A DNA stretch of 64,000 nt, taken from Dyadobacter sp. CY356. GTDB taxonomy: Bacteria; Bacteroidota; Bacteroidia; Cytophagales; Spirosomataceae. The notes under the pieces are model-generated. The model ran no database searches. It was not told the DNA's origin and saw only the letters and a list, made by a program, of their open reading frames with translations. Below are positions 17,901 to 26,620 of the stretch, piece after piece. Position numbers and translations under genes: made by a program. The stretch covers positions 106,579 through 170,578 of the forward strand of contig NZ_JAJTSZ010000012.1 in the NCBI RefSeq assembly GCF_021440195.1, in the 5' to 3' direction. How positions within the stretch are numbered: position 1 is the first letter of the stretch; every line of letters begins with the position of its first letter.

Positions 17901-19602
17901 AAAAACCATTTTGATGAAAGGATTTGGCGAAACTTCATCCTATACTTCTATCGCACCCGAGCAGGAAGGCCTGACTTTTGAAGGTTCCGAAGGAATTTAT
18001 GATGTTGAAAAAGTGACATTGAATGTTCGTGGCGTTCCGTTTATCCGCACGGCCGATGTGAAAATTATTCCGGATAAAGGAATGGTTAGTATTGCCAGTA
18101 ATGGAAGAATTGTTCCGTTGAAAAAGGCCAGAATTGAAATTGATACCTTAAACGCTTCGCACCATTTACGCGACGCCGATATTAAAATTGATTCGAGAAA
18201 CCGTTTTGAAGGCTCTGCAACTTATCAGTACATCACCGCCAGAAAAGATACTTTCAACATCAAAATGCAGAATTTTGAACTGGTAGAAATCGGAGCTGCG
18301 GCGGAAGGAAAAAAAGTAAAAGGAAATAAAGATTCCGGTCCGATCCGGTATTACACCACGGCCAGGGCAGAAATTAAAGAAACGGAAAACCTGATCCTTT
18401 CGCCAAGAATTCAATATAAAGGCGGTATCAATCTTATTGCTTACCAGCCTTCATTGCAACTGGATGGTTTTGTAAAACCTATGCTGAAATTCCGTAAAGA
18501 TTTCCAGAGCTCCTGGATCGTTTACAAAGAAGCACCAGGCGAATCAGTTTCAATCAAGATTGATAAAAACCTGAAAAACGAACATGAACTACCACTTTCG
18601 GTCGGTTTGCATTTCAACGAAACACGTGGCATGTACATGACATTTTTGTCGCCAAAAGAATCTGATGGTGATGAGGATATTTATCTTGCTCAGGGTTCTA
18701 TGGCTTATGATGAAGATAAAAAGGCGTTCAAAGTAGCCCCGCCGGTTGGAAAAGATAGTCTGGTGGATGAAGCTAACACTTTGACTTTCGATGACAAAAC
18801 CGGCATTGCTTCGTTTTCCGGACCTATGAAGCTGGCCTCAGCCGATTGGCTGCAGTCTACTGCCATTGCTGATGTTCAGGTGGATAGTTCCAGATTTTCG
18901 TTTAACGCGATGTTGCTGATGAAGCTTTCATCGCTAGTTCCGGTTCTGCCTCAGCTTTCAGCAAAAATTATTGAAACAAATCTTGAAGAACAAAACAGCA
19001 CGGCAGCCGATGATGATGCCGAACAATTAAACAGAAAACTAGCTGCGCTGATCGGTTCAAAAGCGACGGATGCCTATGTGAAACTTTCTGCTGCCGGTTA
19101 TAAACCTTTGTTTGACGCTTCGCCGGTGCTGGATGTACCGCTTGTGCTTTCGAGTGTTGATCTGCACTGGTCGCCGGTCCATAATGCTTATTTTTCACAG
19201 GGCCCGATCGGTGTCTCCAATTTTGGCAGGAACAATATTAATGCACAAATGGACGGCGTACTGGAAATCCGGCGTTCAGAAGCGGGAGATGAGTTCAGTC
19301 TTTATATTCAGGCATCACCGGATATCTGGTATTATTTTGATTATAAAGAAAAAGAGCTGGGCGTAATTTCCTCTCAGGTTGACTTTAACGATCTGGTCAC
19401 GGCAAAAGGTAATAATGCAAAATCCAAAGATATGTCGCTGGTCTCTTTGGGGGTTGAAGAAAAGGATATGTTTGTAAGTCGTTTTGACGATTTTTATCAG
19501 CCTGCCTTGAAAAAAGCCAAATTGGCGGCTAAAACTGTGAAGAAAAAAGCGGTTGTAGCAGAAGAGAAAAAGAAAAAAGAAGAAAAGACAGAAGGGTTCT
19601 GA
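14935..19602 (+). CDS. Giant secreted protein of unknown function (1555 aa)
   Basis: I do not recognise a family. The N-terminus MKITRYFLLICTLLFIGKNI then SAQ is a Sec signal peptide with the AQ ending frequent here. The body is beta-rich, with many alternating hydrophobic strands and repeated layouts such as GIFAGKGGKFNW and GGLLLRSSGLYGNGKL. These recall LptA/OstA-like or beta-helical folds, but no repeat unit is clear by eye. One helical segment at about 497-545 (FLAEDIAKKFKQDPVIIRRA, then LQRLALDGYFIYD) looks like a winged helix, unusual inside an exported beta protein. The last 30 residues are lysine/glutamate-rich. It stands alone between prmA and plsY. Composition matches its neighbours, so recent transfer is not suggested. 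Confidence 0.75.
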   Translation: MKITRYFLLICTLLFIGKNISAQSIKASDDPGQFMVQIRKLMDGSKNPVYMRSTAQLDSIWMSTVTPAQQTKFINIAKTQFSKGQKAGPILHLLIKNTQTLAKSGNDVNGFLDMAAKSGDRYDAKTFQRILETVKNTIETNRLYTSNFNSLYLLSGTYKFRFDTTKAEVVEAQKVAAADNWDTPVDSNEVISPKSAPVIPVSGAIIDLQNVIFGMTGSGDSIAFGPATGSVSLKDGIFAGKGGKFNWQAAGDSSVYVDLDTYSFNITQPKLLAQNVTLHDENQLANPIKGTLEYRSVKKSRSQPAPYPRFVSNTNDAKLKASRKNIAYKGGFTLIGKTMYSTSLSDEPSKITVSYKDKPAFTAVSKRFSLRDSVISAPLASFSMPLGKDSLTHPGVTFIYNDTEGQVKLGRAEKTDFGPLPYLDSYHKMSIWSQAMRWTFPNNKVEFFRIDGKSVVPVKLESFDFFKKERFRGISQEFGFQPLLMATNYVQTEKKPTFLAEDIAKKFKQDPVIIRRALQRLALDGYFIYDKKTDEFAVSKKGVLYVLGSLDKTDYDNFQVTSQFSASDEVANATINLPDTLLTVMGVGRFIVSDSLKISAIPSDKKLVIGRNRDFTMNGQLVANNYQFRGQNLKFNYGQFFVNVNPNDSITFTPKEKFAKGQSGEVGGHVKYEKGGTFYLSDPANKSGIQKGKKSPRLVVPDGMIVYFDQPERGTILYPREVFFKIPKIDMDGLDQRDVIFEGTFNSNGIIPPIQTILKSMPDNSLGFEYKPPVTEMKIYGGKAMARFTDTLVMDNAGLKSKAVLRYLSASMTAKNILLASDSLYASGELASIKEATIGKGYFPAVELKDYTLRWTPSTDSMFINTTGKSFSFYKGTTSLEGGLLLRSSGLYGNGKLKRPDSELTSQDIKFNKDGFLANRSRFTVNSGQLKDAKNILTGKNVNIDFNIKTSMVNFVTDSTGFDSDSSGMEIPVAAYKTLIASAKWDILKKTILMKGFGETSSYTSIAPEQEGLTFEGSEGIYDVEKVTLNVRGVPFIRTADVKIIPDKGMVSIASNGRIVPLKKARIEIDTLNASHHLRDADIKIDSRNRFEGSATYQYITARKDTFNIKMQNFELVEIGAAAEGKKVKGNKDSGPIRYYTTARAEIKETENLILSPRIQYKGGINLIAYQPSLQLDGFVKPMLKFRKDFQSSWIVYKEAPGESVSIKIDKNLKNEHELPLSVGLHFNETRGMYMTFLSPKESDGDEDIYLAQGSMAYDEDKKAFKVAPPVGKDSLVDEANTLTFDDKTGIASFSGPMKLASADWLQSTAIADVQVDSSRFSFNAMLLMKLSSLVPVLPQLSAKIIETNLEEQNSTAADDDAEQLNRKLAALIGSKATDAYVKLSAAGYKPLFDASPVLDVPLVLSSVDLHWSPVHNAYFSQGPIGVSNFGRNNINAQMDGVLEIRRSEAGDEFSLYIQASPDIWYYFDYKEKELGVISSQVDFNDLVTAKGNNAKSKDMSLVSLGVEEKDMFVSRFDDFYQPALKKAKLAAKTVKKKAVVAEEKKKKEEKTEGF

Positions 19603-19625
19603 TAATCAGACAGTTAACATCAAAA

Positions 19626-19657
19626 TTTGAATTTTTAAATAGTTAAACCTATTTTTG
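19626..19657 (+). promoter_or_regulatory. Bacteroidota-type promoter for plsY
   Basis: TTTG at 19626-19629 and TATTTTTG at 19650-19657 with a 20-base spacer, both boxes perfect. The leader to the plsY ATG would be about 90 bases. Confidence 0.6.
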
Positions 19658-19755
19658 CATTTTATTGTTTTAGTCCTGTTTGCTTGCTAAAGAAATAAAA
19701 GTGTCGTATTTTTAAGAAACTTTTAAAGTTCAAATAAACCTACTAATAATACAAA

Positions 19756-20412
19756 ATGAGCATAGCCTTATTGATCATTACGATAATAGCCGCCTATTTG
19801 TTAGGTTCCATCCCGAGTTCTGTATGGTATGGGATTGGTTATTTCGGCATTGATGTGCGGAAACATGGAAGCGGGAATGCAGGTGCTACCAATACTTTCA
19901 GAGTGTTAGGTAAGCGTGCAGGTACAATTGTGATGCTAATAGATGTGATGAAAGGATGGACAGCAACTTGCCTGGCATCTATGTTGTTTTATATGGGTGC
20001 AATTGCCGAAACGGACATTTTGATGTACAAAATTATCTTCGGTGTGATCGCGATTGTCGGCCATATTTTTCCGGTTTTTGTTGGTTTTAAAGGCGGAAAA
20101 GGAATAGCAACATTACTGGGTATGGTCCTTGCCATTCATCCGGAACTTGCAGCTATGAGTATTACCATCTTTTTACTGACACTTATCACCTCTCAATATG
20201 TTTCTTTGAGTTCAATGCTGGCCACACTGGCTTTCCCGGTATTATCCTTATTGAGGGTTTTCGGGCAGCCCGAAACTTTGCTTGTCATTTTCGGATTTGT
20301 GATGTTCGTCTTGGTGGTGATAACACACCAGAAAAATATTGTCAGATTATTGAATGGAAATGAAAGCCGTGTGAATATTTTCGCAAAATCAAAGTCGAAA
20401 GGAAATTCCTGA
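19756..20412 (+). CDS. plsY: Glycerol-3-phosphate acyltransferase PlsY
   Basis: A 218-residue inner-membrane enzyme that transfers the acyl group of acyl-phosphate to glycerol-3-phosphate, giving lysophosphatidic acid for phospholipid synthesis. The three family motifs are visible: GSIPSSVWYG, GSGNAGATNTFRVLGK (about 38-53) and GHIFPVFVGFKGGKGIAT. Hydrophobic segments between them fit the multi-span PlsY topology. A good promoter precedes it and a terminator follows, so it is a single-gene unit. Confidence 0.95.
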   Translation: MSIALLIITIIAAYLLGSIPSSVWYGIGYFGIDVRKHGSGNAGATNTFRVLGKRAGTIVMLIDVMKGWTATCLASMLFYMGAIAETDILMYKIIFGVIAIVGHIFPVFVGFKGGKGIATLLGMVLAIHPELAAMSITIFLLTLITSQYVSLSSMLATLAFPVLSLLRVFGQPETLLVIFGFVMFVLVVITHQKNIVRLLNGNESRVNIFAKSKSKGNS

Positions 20413-20433
20413 GAATTAAAAAATTGAAATACC

Positions 20434-20469
20434 AACCCCTAAGGCTCCAACCTTAGGGGTTATTTTTTT
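20434..20469 (+). terminator. Intrinsic terminator of plsY
   Basis: AACCCCTAAGG (20434-20444) pairs perfectly with CCTTAGGGGTT (20451-20461) around a 6-base loop, then a T-run. Confidence 0.92.
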
Positions 20470-20534
20470 ATATTGGGCACCGATAAAATCTTACAGGGTT
20501 TCAAACCGGATTAAGGATTGATTTTAAAATAATA

Positions 20535-21914
20535 ATGCTTGTATCAATGAATAACTACATCGAAAAAAACCGCGATAAATTTTTAAATGAACTGCTGGAT
20601 CTGATCAGAATCCCTTCGGTAAGTGCTGATTCGAAATTCAAAGAAGATATGATCCGTGCGGCAGAATTTGTACGCGACCGTATTTCAGAAGCAGGAGCAG
20701 ACAAAGTTGAAATTTACCAGACGCCTGGCCATCCGATTGTTTATGGTGAAAAGATAATTGATCCGGCATTACCAACCGTGTTGGTATATGGCCATTATGA
20801 CGTACAGCCAGCCGATCCTTATGAACTTTGGGATTCTCCGCCGTTTGAACCGGTAATCAAAAATGAGCGGATTTATGCACGTGGTGCTTGTGATGATAAA
20901 GGCCAGTTTTATATGCACGTTAAGGCACTGGAAACCATGCTGGCGACAGATTCTTTGACTTGTAATATTAAAATTATGATTGAAGGTGAGGAGGAAGTGG
21001 GTTCTTCACATCTTGAAACATTTGTGAAAGCAAATCGTGAATTGCTGAAATGTGATACCATTCTGATATCTGACACCAGCATGATTGCCAATGACGTACC
21101 TTCTATTGAAACCGGATTGCGTGGATTAACGTATCTTGAAGTGGAAGTTGTTGGAGCCAACAGAGACCTTCATTCCGGTGTTTATGGTGGTGGTGTTGCT
21201 AATCCGATTAATATTTTGTGTGAAATGATCGCATCGCTAAAAGATGAAAACGGTCATATTACAATTCCCGGATTTTATGATAATGTAGAAGAACTGACTG
21301 GTTCAGACAGAGCAGCTTTAAACGCTGCGCCTTTTGATTTAAATGAATACAAGAAAGATCTTGGTATTGAAGATGTCGTGGGAGAACGCGGATATACAAC
21401 CATTGAACGCGTTTCTGTACGCCCGACGCTCGATGTAAATGGAATCTGGGGCGGTTATATCGGCGAAGGCGCAAAAACAGTTTTGCCGTCAAAAGCAAAT
21501 GCAAAGATTTCCATGCGTCTGGTACCAAATCAAACGGATCAGGAAATCTGTGATCTGTTCACTGCACATTTCAAATCCATTGCTCCTTCTTCTGTAAAGG
21601 TTTCTGTCGTTCCTCATCATGGTGGTTTGCCTTATGTGACTCCGACAGATTCCCTGGAATACCACGCAGCAGAATTAGCCATGGAAGAATCTTTTGGCAA
21701 AAAACCAATCCCGACGCGCGGTGGCGGAAGTATTCCGATCGTTGCTTTATTTGAGCAGGAATTAGGAAGAAAAAGTATTTTGATGGGTTTTGGACTCGAT
21801 ATTGACGGTTTGCATGGACCTAATGAAAGTTATGGCCTTTTCAATTATTTCAAAGGTATTGAAACGATACCTCTATTTTTTAAACATTACGCTAACTTGA
21901 AAAAAGGGGAATAA
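20535..21914 (+). CDS. M20-family dipeptidase/metallopeptidase
   Basis: A 459-residue cytoplasmic zinc peptidase (CNDP/PepV-like). Metal ligands are visible in order: GHYDVQP (His and Asp), ARGACDDKGQ (bridging Asp), EGEEEVGSSH (catalytic Glu then ligand Glu), LISDTSM (Asp) and DGLHGPNES (His) near the C-terminus. The lid/dimerisation domain sits between about 190 and 380, with LHSGVYGGGVANP. Family members cleave dipeptides and some N-acyl amino acids. The start may be ATG 20535 or ATG 20547, four residues apart. It is separated from plsY by a terminator and from the next gene by a convergent hairpin. Confidence 0.92.
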   Translation: MLVSMNNYIEKNRDKFLNELLDLIRIPSVSADSKFKEDMIRAAEFVRDRISEAGADKVEIYQTPGHPIVYGEKIIDPALPTVLVYGHYDVQPADPYELWDSPPFEPVIKNERIYARGACDDKGQFYMHVKALETMLATDSLTCNIKIMIEGEEEVGSSHLETFVKANRELLKCDTILISDTSMIANDVPSIETGLRGLTYLEVEVVGANRDLHSGVYGGGVANPINILCEMIASLKDENGHITIPGFYDNVEELTGSDRAALNAAPFDLNEYKKDLGIEDVVGERGYTTIERVSVRPTLDVNGIWGGYIGEGAKTVLPSKANAKISMRLVPNQTDQEICDLFTAHFKSIAPSSVKVSVVPHHGGLPYVTPTDSLEYHAAELAMEESFGKKPIPTRGGGSIPIVALFEQELGRKSILMGFGLDIDGLHGPNESYGLFNYFKGIETIPLFFKHYANLKKGE

Positions 21915-21964
21915 GAAGTTCTTGTTTATTAGAAGACTTGAATCATAACTCTTCGTTTTTGTTA

Positions 21965-21997
21965 TCCGTCGGACGTCAGAAAAAACCGTCCGACGGA
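21965..21997. terminator. Convergent hairpin terminator
   Basis: TCCGTCGGACG pairs perfectly with CGTCCGACGGA around an 11-base loop containing an A-run. It lies between the convergent peptidase and TPR genes and can serve both, although the T-tracts are weak. Confidence 0.65.
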
Positions 21998-22005
21998 ATA
22001 TCAGG

Positions 22006-23238
22006 TTATTTCCTTCTGTTTCTGCGCTCTTCACGTTTGAGCTTTTTCAGCGCCTCAATATGTTTTCTTGCTTCTTTCTCCTGACTTGATTTTTTGTCAG
22101 CCTTATCGTCAGCGAGTTTATAATAACTAAGTGCCTCGTCATAATTTTTCTGCATCTCTGCAATTTTACCTAAACCTAAAAGAGACGAGACATAATAACC
22201 GGCATTCATCGAATTTGTCTGTGTTGAAAAATCAACTGCCTGTTTGAAATACTTGCCCGCCAAATCATAGTTACGGTAATACTGTAAATTGTAAAAACCT
22301 AAAACATAGGCCGCATTCCGGCCGCTTACACCTTCATATCCCGGAATTCCCTGACTGATCTTATCAAGAATATTCTGAGCCGCTTTTTCGGCTTCCGCCG
22401 TTTTCCCCGTTACAAATGCAGTACGGCATAAGTATCTTTCAAAATATGGATTGTTGGGATAAGTCTGCCACATGTACTTCGCCATTTCATAAGCTTTTCC
22501 ATATTCATTTTCCATACTGTAAATCTGAAGCAGGAAATATCTGGCTTCAACCCGGGTATAAAAGGCATTGTTAGCTACGGTTTCCAGCTGCTGCTCACCA
22601 AGTTTTTTATTTCCTTTTGGAAAAAAGGCCAGAATTGGTTTCAATAACGGATATTCATTTGGAACCCACTGCGCGTAATAATTGTAAATCCCGTCCCCAA
22701 ACAATAATTCAGGCGTCAAATCTCCGTTTCCTTTACAGATATCCAGATATTTCAATGCATTTTTACCTGCAAAAGTCGCCTTTGTCCACTGTTTCCGTTC
22801 AGAATAAAGCCTGCCTTTGAAGGCATATGCCGCGGCCAGGAAAAACGCCGGTTCTATTTTATTTTTTTCATTATCATAAAGCTCTTCGGCCAAAGTGATT
22901 GTAGAATCCATCTGGGCAAGAAATCTTTTATCATACGTTTCAATTTCAGTATTTGGTACAATTTTCCACCACTCCGCCAAACCCATCAAAAAATGGGGCA
23001 TAGGGTGTTTTGGATACCGGTATTTCAGCCAGCGAAATTCTACATCAGCTTCGGCAAATTTGAAGTTATACAACATGTTAATTGCCTCTGTTGCTTCGAT
23101 CTGTACGCTTGGATTTTTGATAACCATATCATAATTCTTATCCAGTTCGGCCGAAGAATAAAGCTGGGCGACGGCCGACGAAATGGACAGAAATATAACA
23201 AGACTGAAAGCAATAGGTTTAATCAGCACTATTCTCAT
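22006..23238 (-). CDS. Secreted tetratricopeptide-repeat protein
   Basis: The ATG at 23238 begins a signal peptide (MRIVLIKPIAFSLVIFLSIS, then SAVAQ), so I prefer it to the in-frame ATG at 23349, which would overlap the divergent hpt start. This gives 410 residues. TPR-like helices run through the protein: NMLYNFKFAEADVEFRWLKY near the start, EYGKAYEMAKYMWQTYPNNP in the middle and NYDEALSYYKLADDK near the end. The C-terminus is basic (REERRNRRK). Probably a periplasmic scaffold; no enzymatic motif. Function unknown. Confidence 0.8.
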   Translation of the reverse strand: MRIVLIKPIAFSLVIFLSISSAVAQLYSSAELDKNYDMVIKNPSVQIEATEAINMLYNFKFAEADVEFRWLKYRYPKHPMPHFLMGLAEWWKIVPNTEIETYDKRFLAQMDSTITLAEELYDNEKNKIEPAFFLAAAYAFKGRLYSERKQWTKATFAGKNALKYLDICKGNGDLTPELLFGDGIYNYYAQWVPNEYPLLKPILAFFPKGNKKLGEQQLETVANNAFYTRVEARYFLLQIYSMENEYGKAYEMAKYMWQTYPNNPYFERYLCRTAFVTGKTAEAEKAAQNILDKISQGIPGYEGVSGRNAAYVLGFYNLQYYRNYDLAGKYFKQAVDFSTQTNSMNAGYYVSSLLGLGKIAEMQKNYDEALSYYKLADDKADKKSSQEKEARKHIEALKKLKREERRNRRK

Positions 23239-23283
23239 AATTAAGCTTAAAAATCTGACAATATTAACGTTGGATTCATATTT

Positions 23284-23291
23284 TACGTTTG
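23284..23291 (+). promoter_or_regulatory. Possible -7 box for hpt
   Basis: TACGTTTG is a perfect TAnnTTTG match 56 bases before the hpt ATG. I could not find a -33 box at the right distance. Confidence 0.3.
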
Positions 23292-23347
23292 TGTGCTGTC
23301 GTGTTTTTGAAAAAAGAGTTAATATTACTGTCCAAGAAAATTCTGAC

Positions 23348-23878
23348 ATGATTACGATTCACGATAAAACTTTTTCTCCGTTCATTTCCCGGGACGACAT
23401 TGAAACCCGGATTGCTGAACTGGCAGCGCAAATTAATTCTGATTATGAAGGTCGAAATCCTTTGTTCATAGTAGTGTTAAACGGTGCATTTCTGTTCGCT
23501 TCCGAGCTTGTCAAAAATATCCCTCTTTCCTGTGAAATTACTTTCGTGCGGCTTTCTTCTTATACCGCAACAGAATCTACCGGAAAGGTACGCCAAATCA
23601 TTGGTTTAGAAGAAAAGCTTACCAACCGTGATGTTATCATTATTGAAGACATTGTTGACACCGGGCTCACCATGCATCAGTTACTACTCCAAATCCAGGC
23701 TTTAGAACCATTGTCTGTCGAAATTGCCACACTGCTTCATAAACCGGAAGCAATTAAAAAACCTGTTGACCTCCGGTATGTTGGTTTTGAAATAGCCAAT
23801 CGTTTTGTTGTAGGTTATGGTTTGGATTATGATGGCGTTGGCCGGAATCTCAACGCATTGTATGTTTTGCCGGAATAA
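23348..23878 (+). CDS. hpt: Hypoxanthine phosphoribosyltransferase
   Basis: Purine salvage enzyme that joins hypoxanthine or guanine to PRPP, yielding IMP or GMP. The ATG at 23348 gives 176 residues, normal for the family; the longer open frame from 23183 overlaps the divergent gene and lacks homologous features. The PRPP loop VIIIEDIVDTGLT is at 95-107, the flexible-loop serine-tyrosine pair is in RLSSYTATEST, and KPVDLRYVGFEI with VGYGLDYDG forms the base-binding end. It is transcribed divergently from the TPR gene. Confidence 0.94.
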   Translation: MITIHDKTFSPFISRDDIETRIAELAAQINSDYEGRNPLFIVVLNGAFLFASELVKNIPLSCEITFVRLSSYTATESTGKVRQIIGLEEKLTNRDVIIIEDIVDTGLTMHQLLLQIQALEPLSVEIATLLHKPEAIKKPVDLRYVGFEIANRFVVGYGLDYDGVGRNLNALYVLPE

Positions 23879-24000
23879 TTAATTCTGTAAAGTTACGGAT
23901 TGTATCTTTTGATGAAAAATTTTAATCAATTCACATTTATCTGATTGAAATTTTTCAAATTGAATTTTCAAATTCAACAAACGATAAGCCGATATAACAC

Positions 24001-25398
24001 ATGCAAATTCAATTTTTTGGTGCCGCACGCACCGTAACAGGCAGCAAGCATTTAATTACAACCGAAAAAGGAACAAAAATATTACTGGATTGCGGTTTAT
24101 TTCAGGGAATCCAAACGGACGATTTCAATCAAAAATTTGGATTTGAACCTTCGGAAGTAGATTATCTGATACTTTCCCACGCCCATATTGACCATTCCGG
24201 CCTGATTCCAAGATTAGTAAAACAAGGTTTTTCCGGGCCTATTTACTGTACAACGGCGACGGCAGATCTTTGCAAGATAATGCTTTTGGACAGTTCTCAT
24301 ATTCAGGAAAAAGATCTGGAACGAATTAACAAACGCAGGCAAAAGCAGGGAAGGCCATTGATTGAGGAACTGTATAATTCCGAAGATGCGGAGAAGGCAC
24401 TGTCTTTATTCAAAGGCGTACAGTATGGAGAAAATTTTCTGGTAGGAGAAGACATGGTTTCTGTTTTCTTCACAGACGCCGGACATATTCTGGGAAGCGC
24501 GGCTGTACATTTAAGTATTCCGGACAAAGGCACTATAAAAAAACTGACTTTCACAGGAGATATTGGCAGGCAGGAAGATAATATTTTAAGAACACCACAG
24601 GTTTTTCCACAAGCCGATTTTATCATCAGCGAATCCACTTACGGAGACAAACTTCATCCAAAAGAAAATGATATGCAGGCGCATTTATTGCGGGTTGTAA
24701 GTGAAACTTGTGTGGAAAAAAAGGGCAAAGTGATCATTCCTGCTTTTGCTATTGACCGGACGCAGGAGTTAATTTACACGCTGGACAGATTGTCAAGTTC
24801 AGGAAAGCTGCCGCGGATTGATGTTTATATTGACAGTCCGCTGGCTGTGCGCGCCACCACAATCATGAAAGATCACGAAGAATGTTTCAATCCTGCAATT
24901 CTGGACTATATTGAAAGAGACGGCGATGCTTTTGCCTTTCCAAATCTTCATTATATTTCTGAAACCAGTGAATCCATTGCTTTAAATGATCTGGACAAAC
25001 CTTGCATCATTATTTCGGCTTCCGGAATGGCGGAGGCGGGCCGGATTAAACATCATATCAAAAACAATATCGGTGATCCGGATTCAACGATTTTGCTTGT
25101 AGGGTATGCTTCGTCCAATACCCTGGCCGGTGCTTTGAAAAGAGGAGATAAGGAGGTTAATATTTTTGGAGAAACCTTTGAAGTCAAAACGAAAATTGAA
25201 GTTATGGATTCGTTTTCCGCGCATGGCGACTACAATGAAATGCTTCAATTCCTTTCCTGCCAGAATCCGTCAGAGGTTCAAAAGGTATTTCTTGTGCATG
25301 GCGAGTACGATACTCAGCTTTCGTATAAAACAAAACTTGAAAATGCAGGATTTAAAAATGTCGTGATTCCTGAACTATATGAAAGTGTGGAAATCTAA
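24001..25398 (+). CDS. Beta-CASP metallo-beta-lactamase RNA nuclease-like protein
   Basis: A 465-residue protein of the CPSF73-like beta-CASP group. The zinc motif HxHxDH is LSHAHIDHSG with His60, His62, Asp64 and His65. Further ligands are in FTDAGHILGSAAVH and in FTGDIG. Beta-CASP features include PAFAIDRTQEL, ISASGMAEAGRIKHHI and the C-terminal VMDSFSAHGDY and VHGE (RNA-specificity or RMMBL domain). Family members are RNA endo- or exonucleases that act in RNA processing. Its target is unknown. It ends at a bidirectional terminator. Confidence 0.9.
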   Translation: MQIQFFGAARTVTGSKHLITTEKGTKILLDCGLFQGIQTDDFNQKFGFEPSEVDYLILSHAHIDHSGLIPRLVKQGFSGPIYCTTATADLCKIMLLDSSHIQEKDLERINKRRQKQGRPLIEELYNSEDAEKALSLFKGVQYGENFLVGEDMVSVFFTDAGHILGSAAVHLSIPDKGTIKKLTFTGDIGRQEDNILRTPQVFPQADFIISESTYGDKLHPKENDMQAHLLRVVSETCVEKKGKVIIPAFAIDRTQELIYTLDRLSSSGKLPRIDVYIDSPLAVRATTIMKDHEECFNPAILDYIERDGDAFAFPNLHYISETSESIALNDLDKPCIIISASGMAEAGRIKHHIKNNIGDPDSTILLVGYASSNTLAGALKRGDKEVNIFGETFEVKTKIEVMDSFSAHGDYNEMLQFLSCQNPSEVQKVFLVHGEYDTQLSYKTKLENAGFKNVVIPELYESVEI

Positions 25399-25414
25399 TA
25401 CTTTACTTACAACA

Positions 25415-25452
25415 AAAACGAGGGCTTTTCCAGTTGGAACAGCCCTCGTTTT
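25415..25452. terminator. Bidirectional terminator
   Basis: AAAACGAGGGCT pairs perfectly with AGCCCTCGTTTT around a 14-base loop that itself contains a small TTCCA/TGGAA stem. It lies between the convergent nuclease and small membrane protein genes. Confidence 0.88.
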
Positions 25453-25473
25453 ATATTCGTCAATAAAAATTCC

Positions 25474-25668
25474 TCAACCGGGAGTTTTATTTAACTGAAT
25501 CAGTTTACTTTTTAAAACAAGATTATCTGTTTTAGCTGGTGATTTATCTATCCATTCCAGTACGAAAAATGGAAATGACAGTATCGCTGTTAATACCAAA
25601 GCCAATAGCATTACAAATGCAAACCAAACTTTCGCGATGAAGTATATTATCTTATTTATATAAGTCAT
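25474..25668 (-). CDS. Small membrane protein, unknown
   Basis: About 64 residues from the ATG at 25668 (MTYINKIIYFIAKVWFAFVM); an upstream ATG at 25701 adds 11. A long hydrophobic span at about 8-37 is followed by a polar tail with EWIDKSPAKTD. Not a recognised family. Support is the plausible membrane-protein composition, its position next to a bidirectional terminator and its separation from other genes. The coding assignment is moderate. Confidence 0.5.
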   Translation of the reverse strand: MTYINKIIYFIAKVWFAFVMLLALVLTAILSFPFFVLEWIDKSPAKTDNLVLKSKLIQLNKTPG

Positions 25669-25797
25669 AATCGTTGAGATTTGTATATTAGACATAAACA
25701 TTTTGATATTTAAAAGAACTATACCAAAATAATCTAACGTACCGGAAGCTTATTTAGTTGCCTTTCTAAGACATAAATGTCACAATACTGTGGAAAG

Positions 25798-26343
25798 TTA
25801 TTCACTAACTTTCTTTTCTCGAATCTTTTTCACAATTCTGACCGCTGACATGATGATTACGGCAAAGGCAATGAGCCCAAGGACGCCCCAGATCCAGTCA
25901 ACCGAATTTTTTAACACCACCAGGAAAACGATGGAAAACAAAAAGATTGTGGCAACTTCATTCCACAGGCGCAGTTGATTAGAAGAAAAACGGAATCGTT
26001 CTTTTTGAACTTCAAGAATCAGTTTTCTTGTAAAAAAATGGTATCCGATCAATCCCAGCACAAAAGTCAGTTTCATATGCATCCAGCCCTGGCTCAGCCA
26101 GCCGGGCGTAAGGTAAATCATAATACTTCCTGTGATTAAGGTCATCCACATGGCCGGAACCATAATCGCATTCCAGAGCAGTTTTTCCATCTTGATAAAT
26201 TGCTCATTCAGAACTTCTCTGGCAGCTAAAATTTTATCCTGCGCTTCTGTATGATAAACCAGCAGACGCGGCATGTAAAAAAGGCCTGCAAACCAGCTCA
26301 CAACGAAAATGATATGAAGTGCTTTAAAATGTAAATAGGTCAT
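25798..26343 (-). CDS. hemJ: Protoporphyrinogen IX oxidase HemJ-like (CopD family)
   Basis: A 181-residue integral membrane protein. The N-terminal LHFKALHIIFVVSWFAGLFY with Pro-Arg-Leu and His following matches HemJ (UPF0093), where the conserved histidine near residue 10 binds haem. Four hydrophobic segments are visible, the last ending near a basic C-terminus (RIVKKIREKK). HemJ oxidises protoporphyrinogen IX to protoporphyrin IX in haem synthesis, replacing HemG/HemY. It is a single gene between two spacers; no other haem gene is in the window. Confidence 0.85.
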   Translation of the reverse strand: MTYLHFKALHIIFVVSWFAGLFYMPRLLVYHTEAQDKILAAREVLNEQFIKMEKLLWNAIMVPAMWMTLITGSIMIYLTPGWLSQGWMHMKLTFVLGLIGYHFFTRKLILEVQKERFRFSSNQLRLWNEVATIFLFSIVFLVVLKNSVDWIWGVLGLIAFAVIIMSAVRIVKKIREKKVSE

Positions 26344-26620
26344 TTGAAAAATAATCGAAATTTTTGTTGATAATCTGTAAGGAAAACGAAAGCCTTTCGT
26401 CTAAACAAACGGGAGATTATTTATATCATCATTAAACACTTTTCAGGTTCAATTGTACGTCGTTTGATCGTCCGATTCGTTTCAATCGTATATCTGAAAG
26501 AGCCGGATCATTAACTCACAGACGTTCAATTTCGGTTTGAAATGTAAAATTACGGTATAAACTTTCTGCTGTAATTAGTTGTTTACCTAACATAAGTTTA
26601 AAATTAACTATATCCTTTCG

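Noticed and set aside
23183..23347. Longer hpt with 55 more residues
   Set aside because: The extension has no homology to the family and overlaps the start of the opposite gene.
22006..23349. Longer TPR gene starting at 23349
   Set aside because: The signal peptide begins at the ATG at 23238, and the extension would overlap the divergent hpt start.
26344..26620. Possible tRNA or small RNA in the hemJ-msrA spacer
   Set aside because: No cloverleaf or conserved T-loop could be drawn; only short chance pairings.
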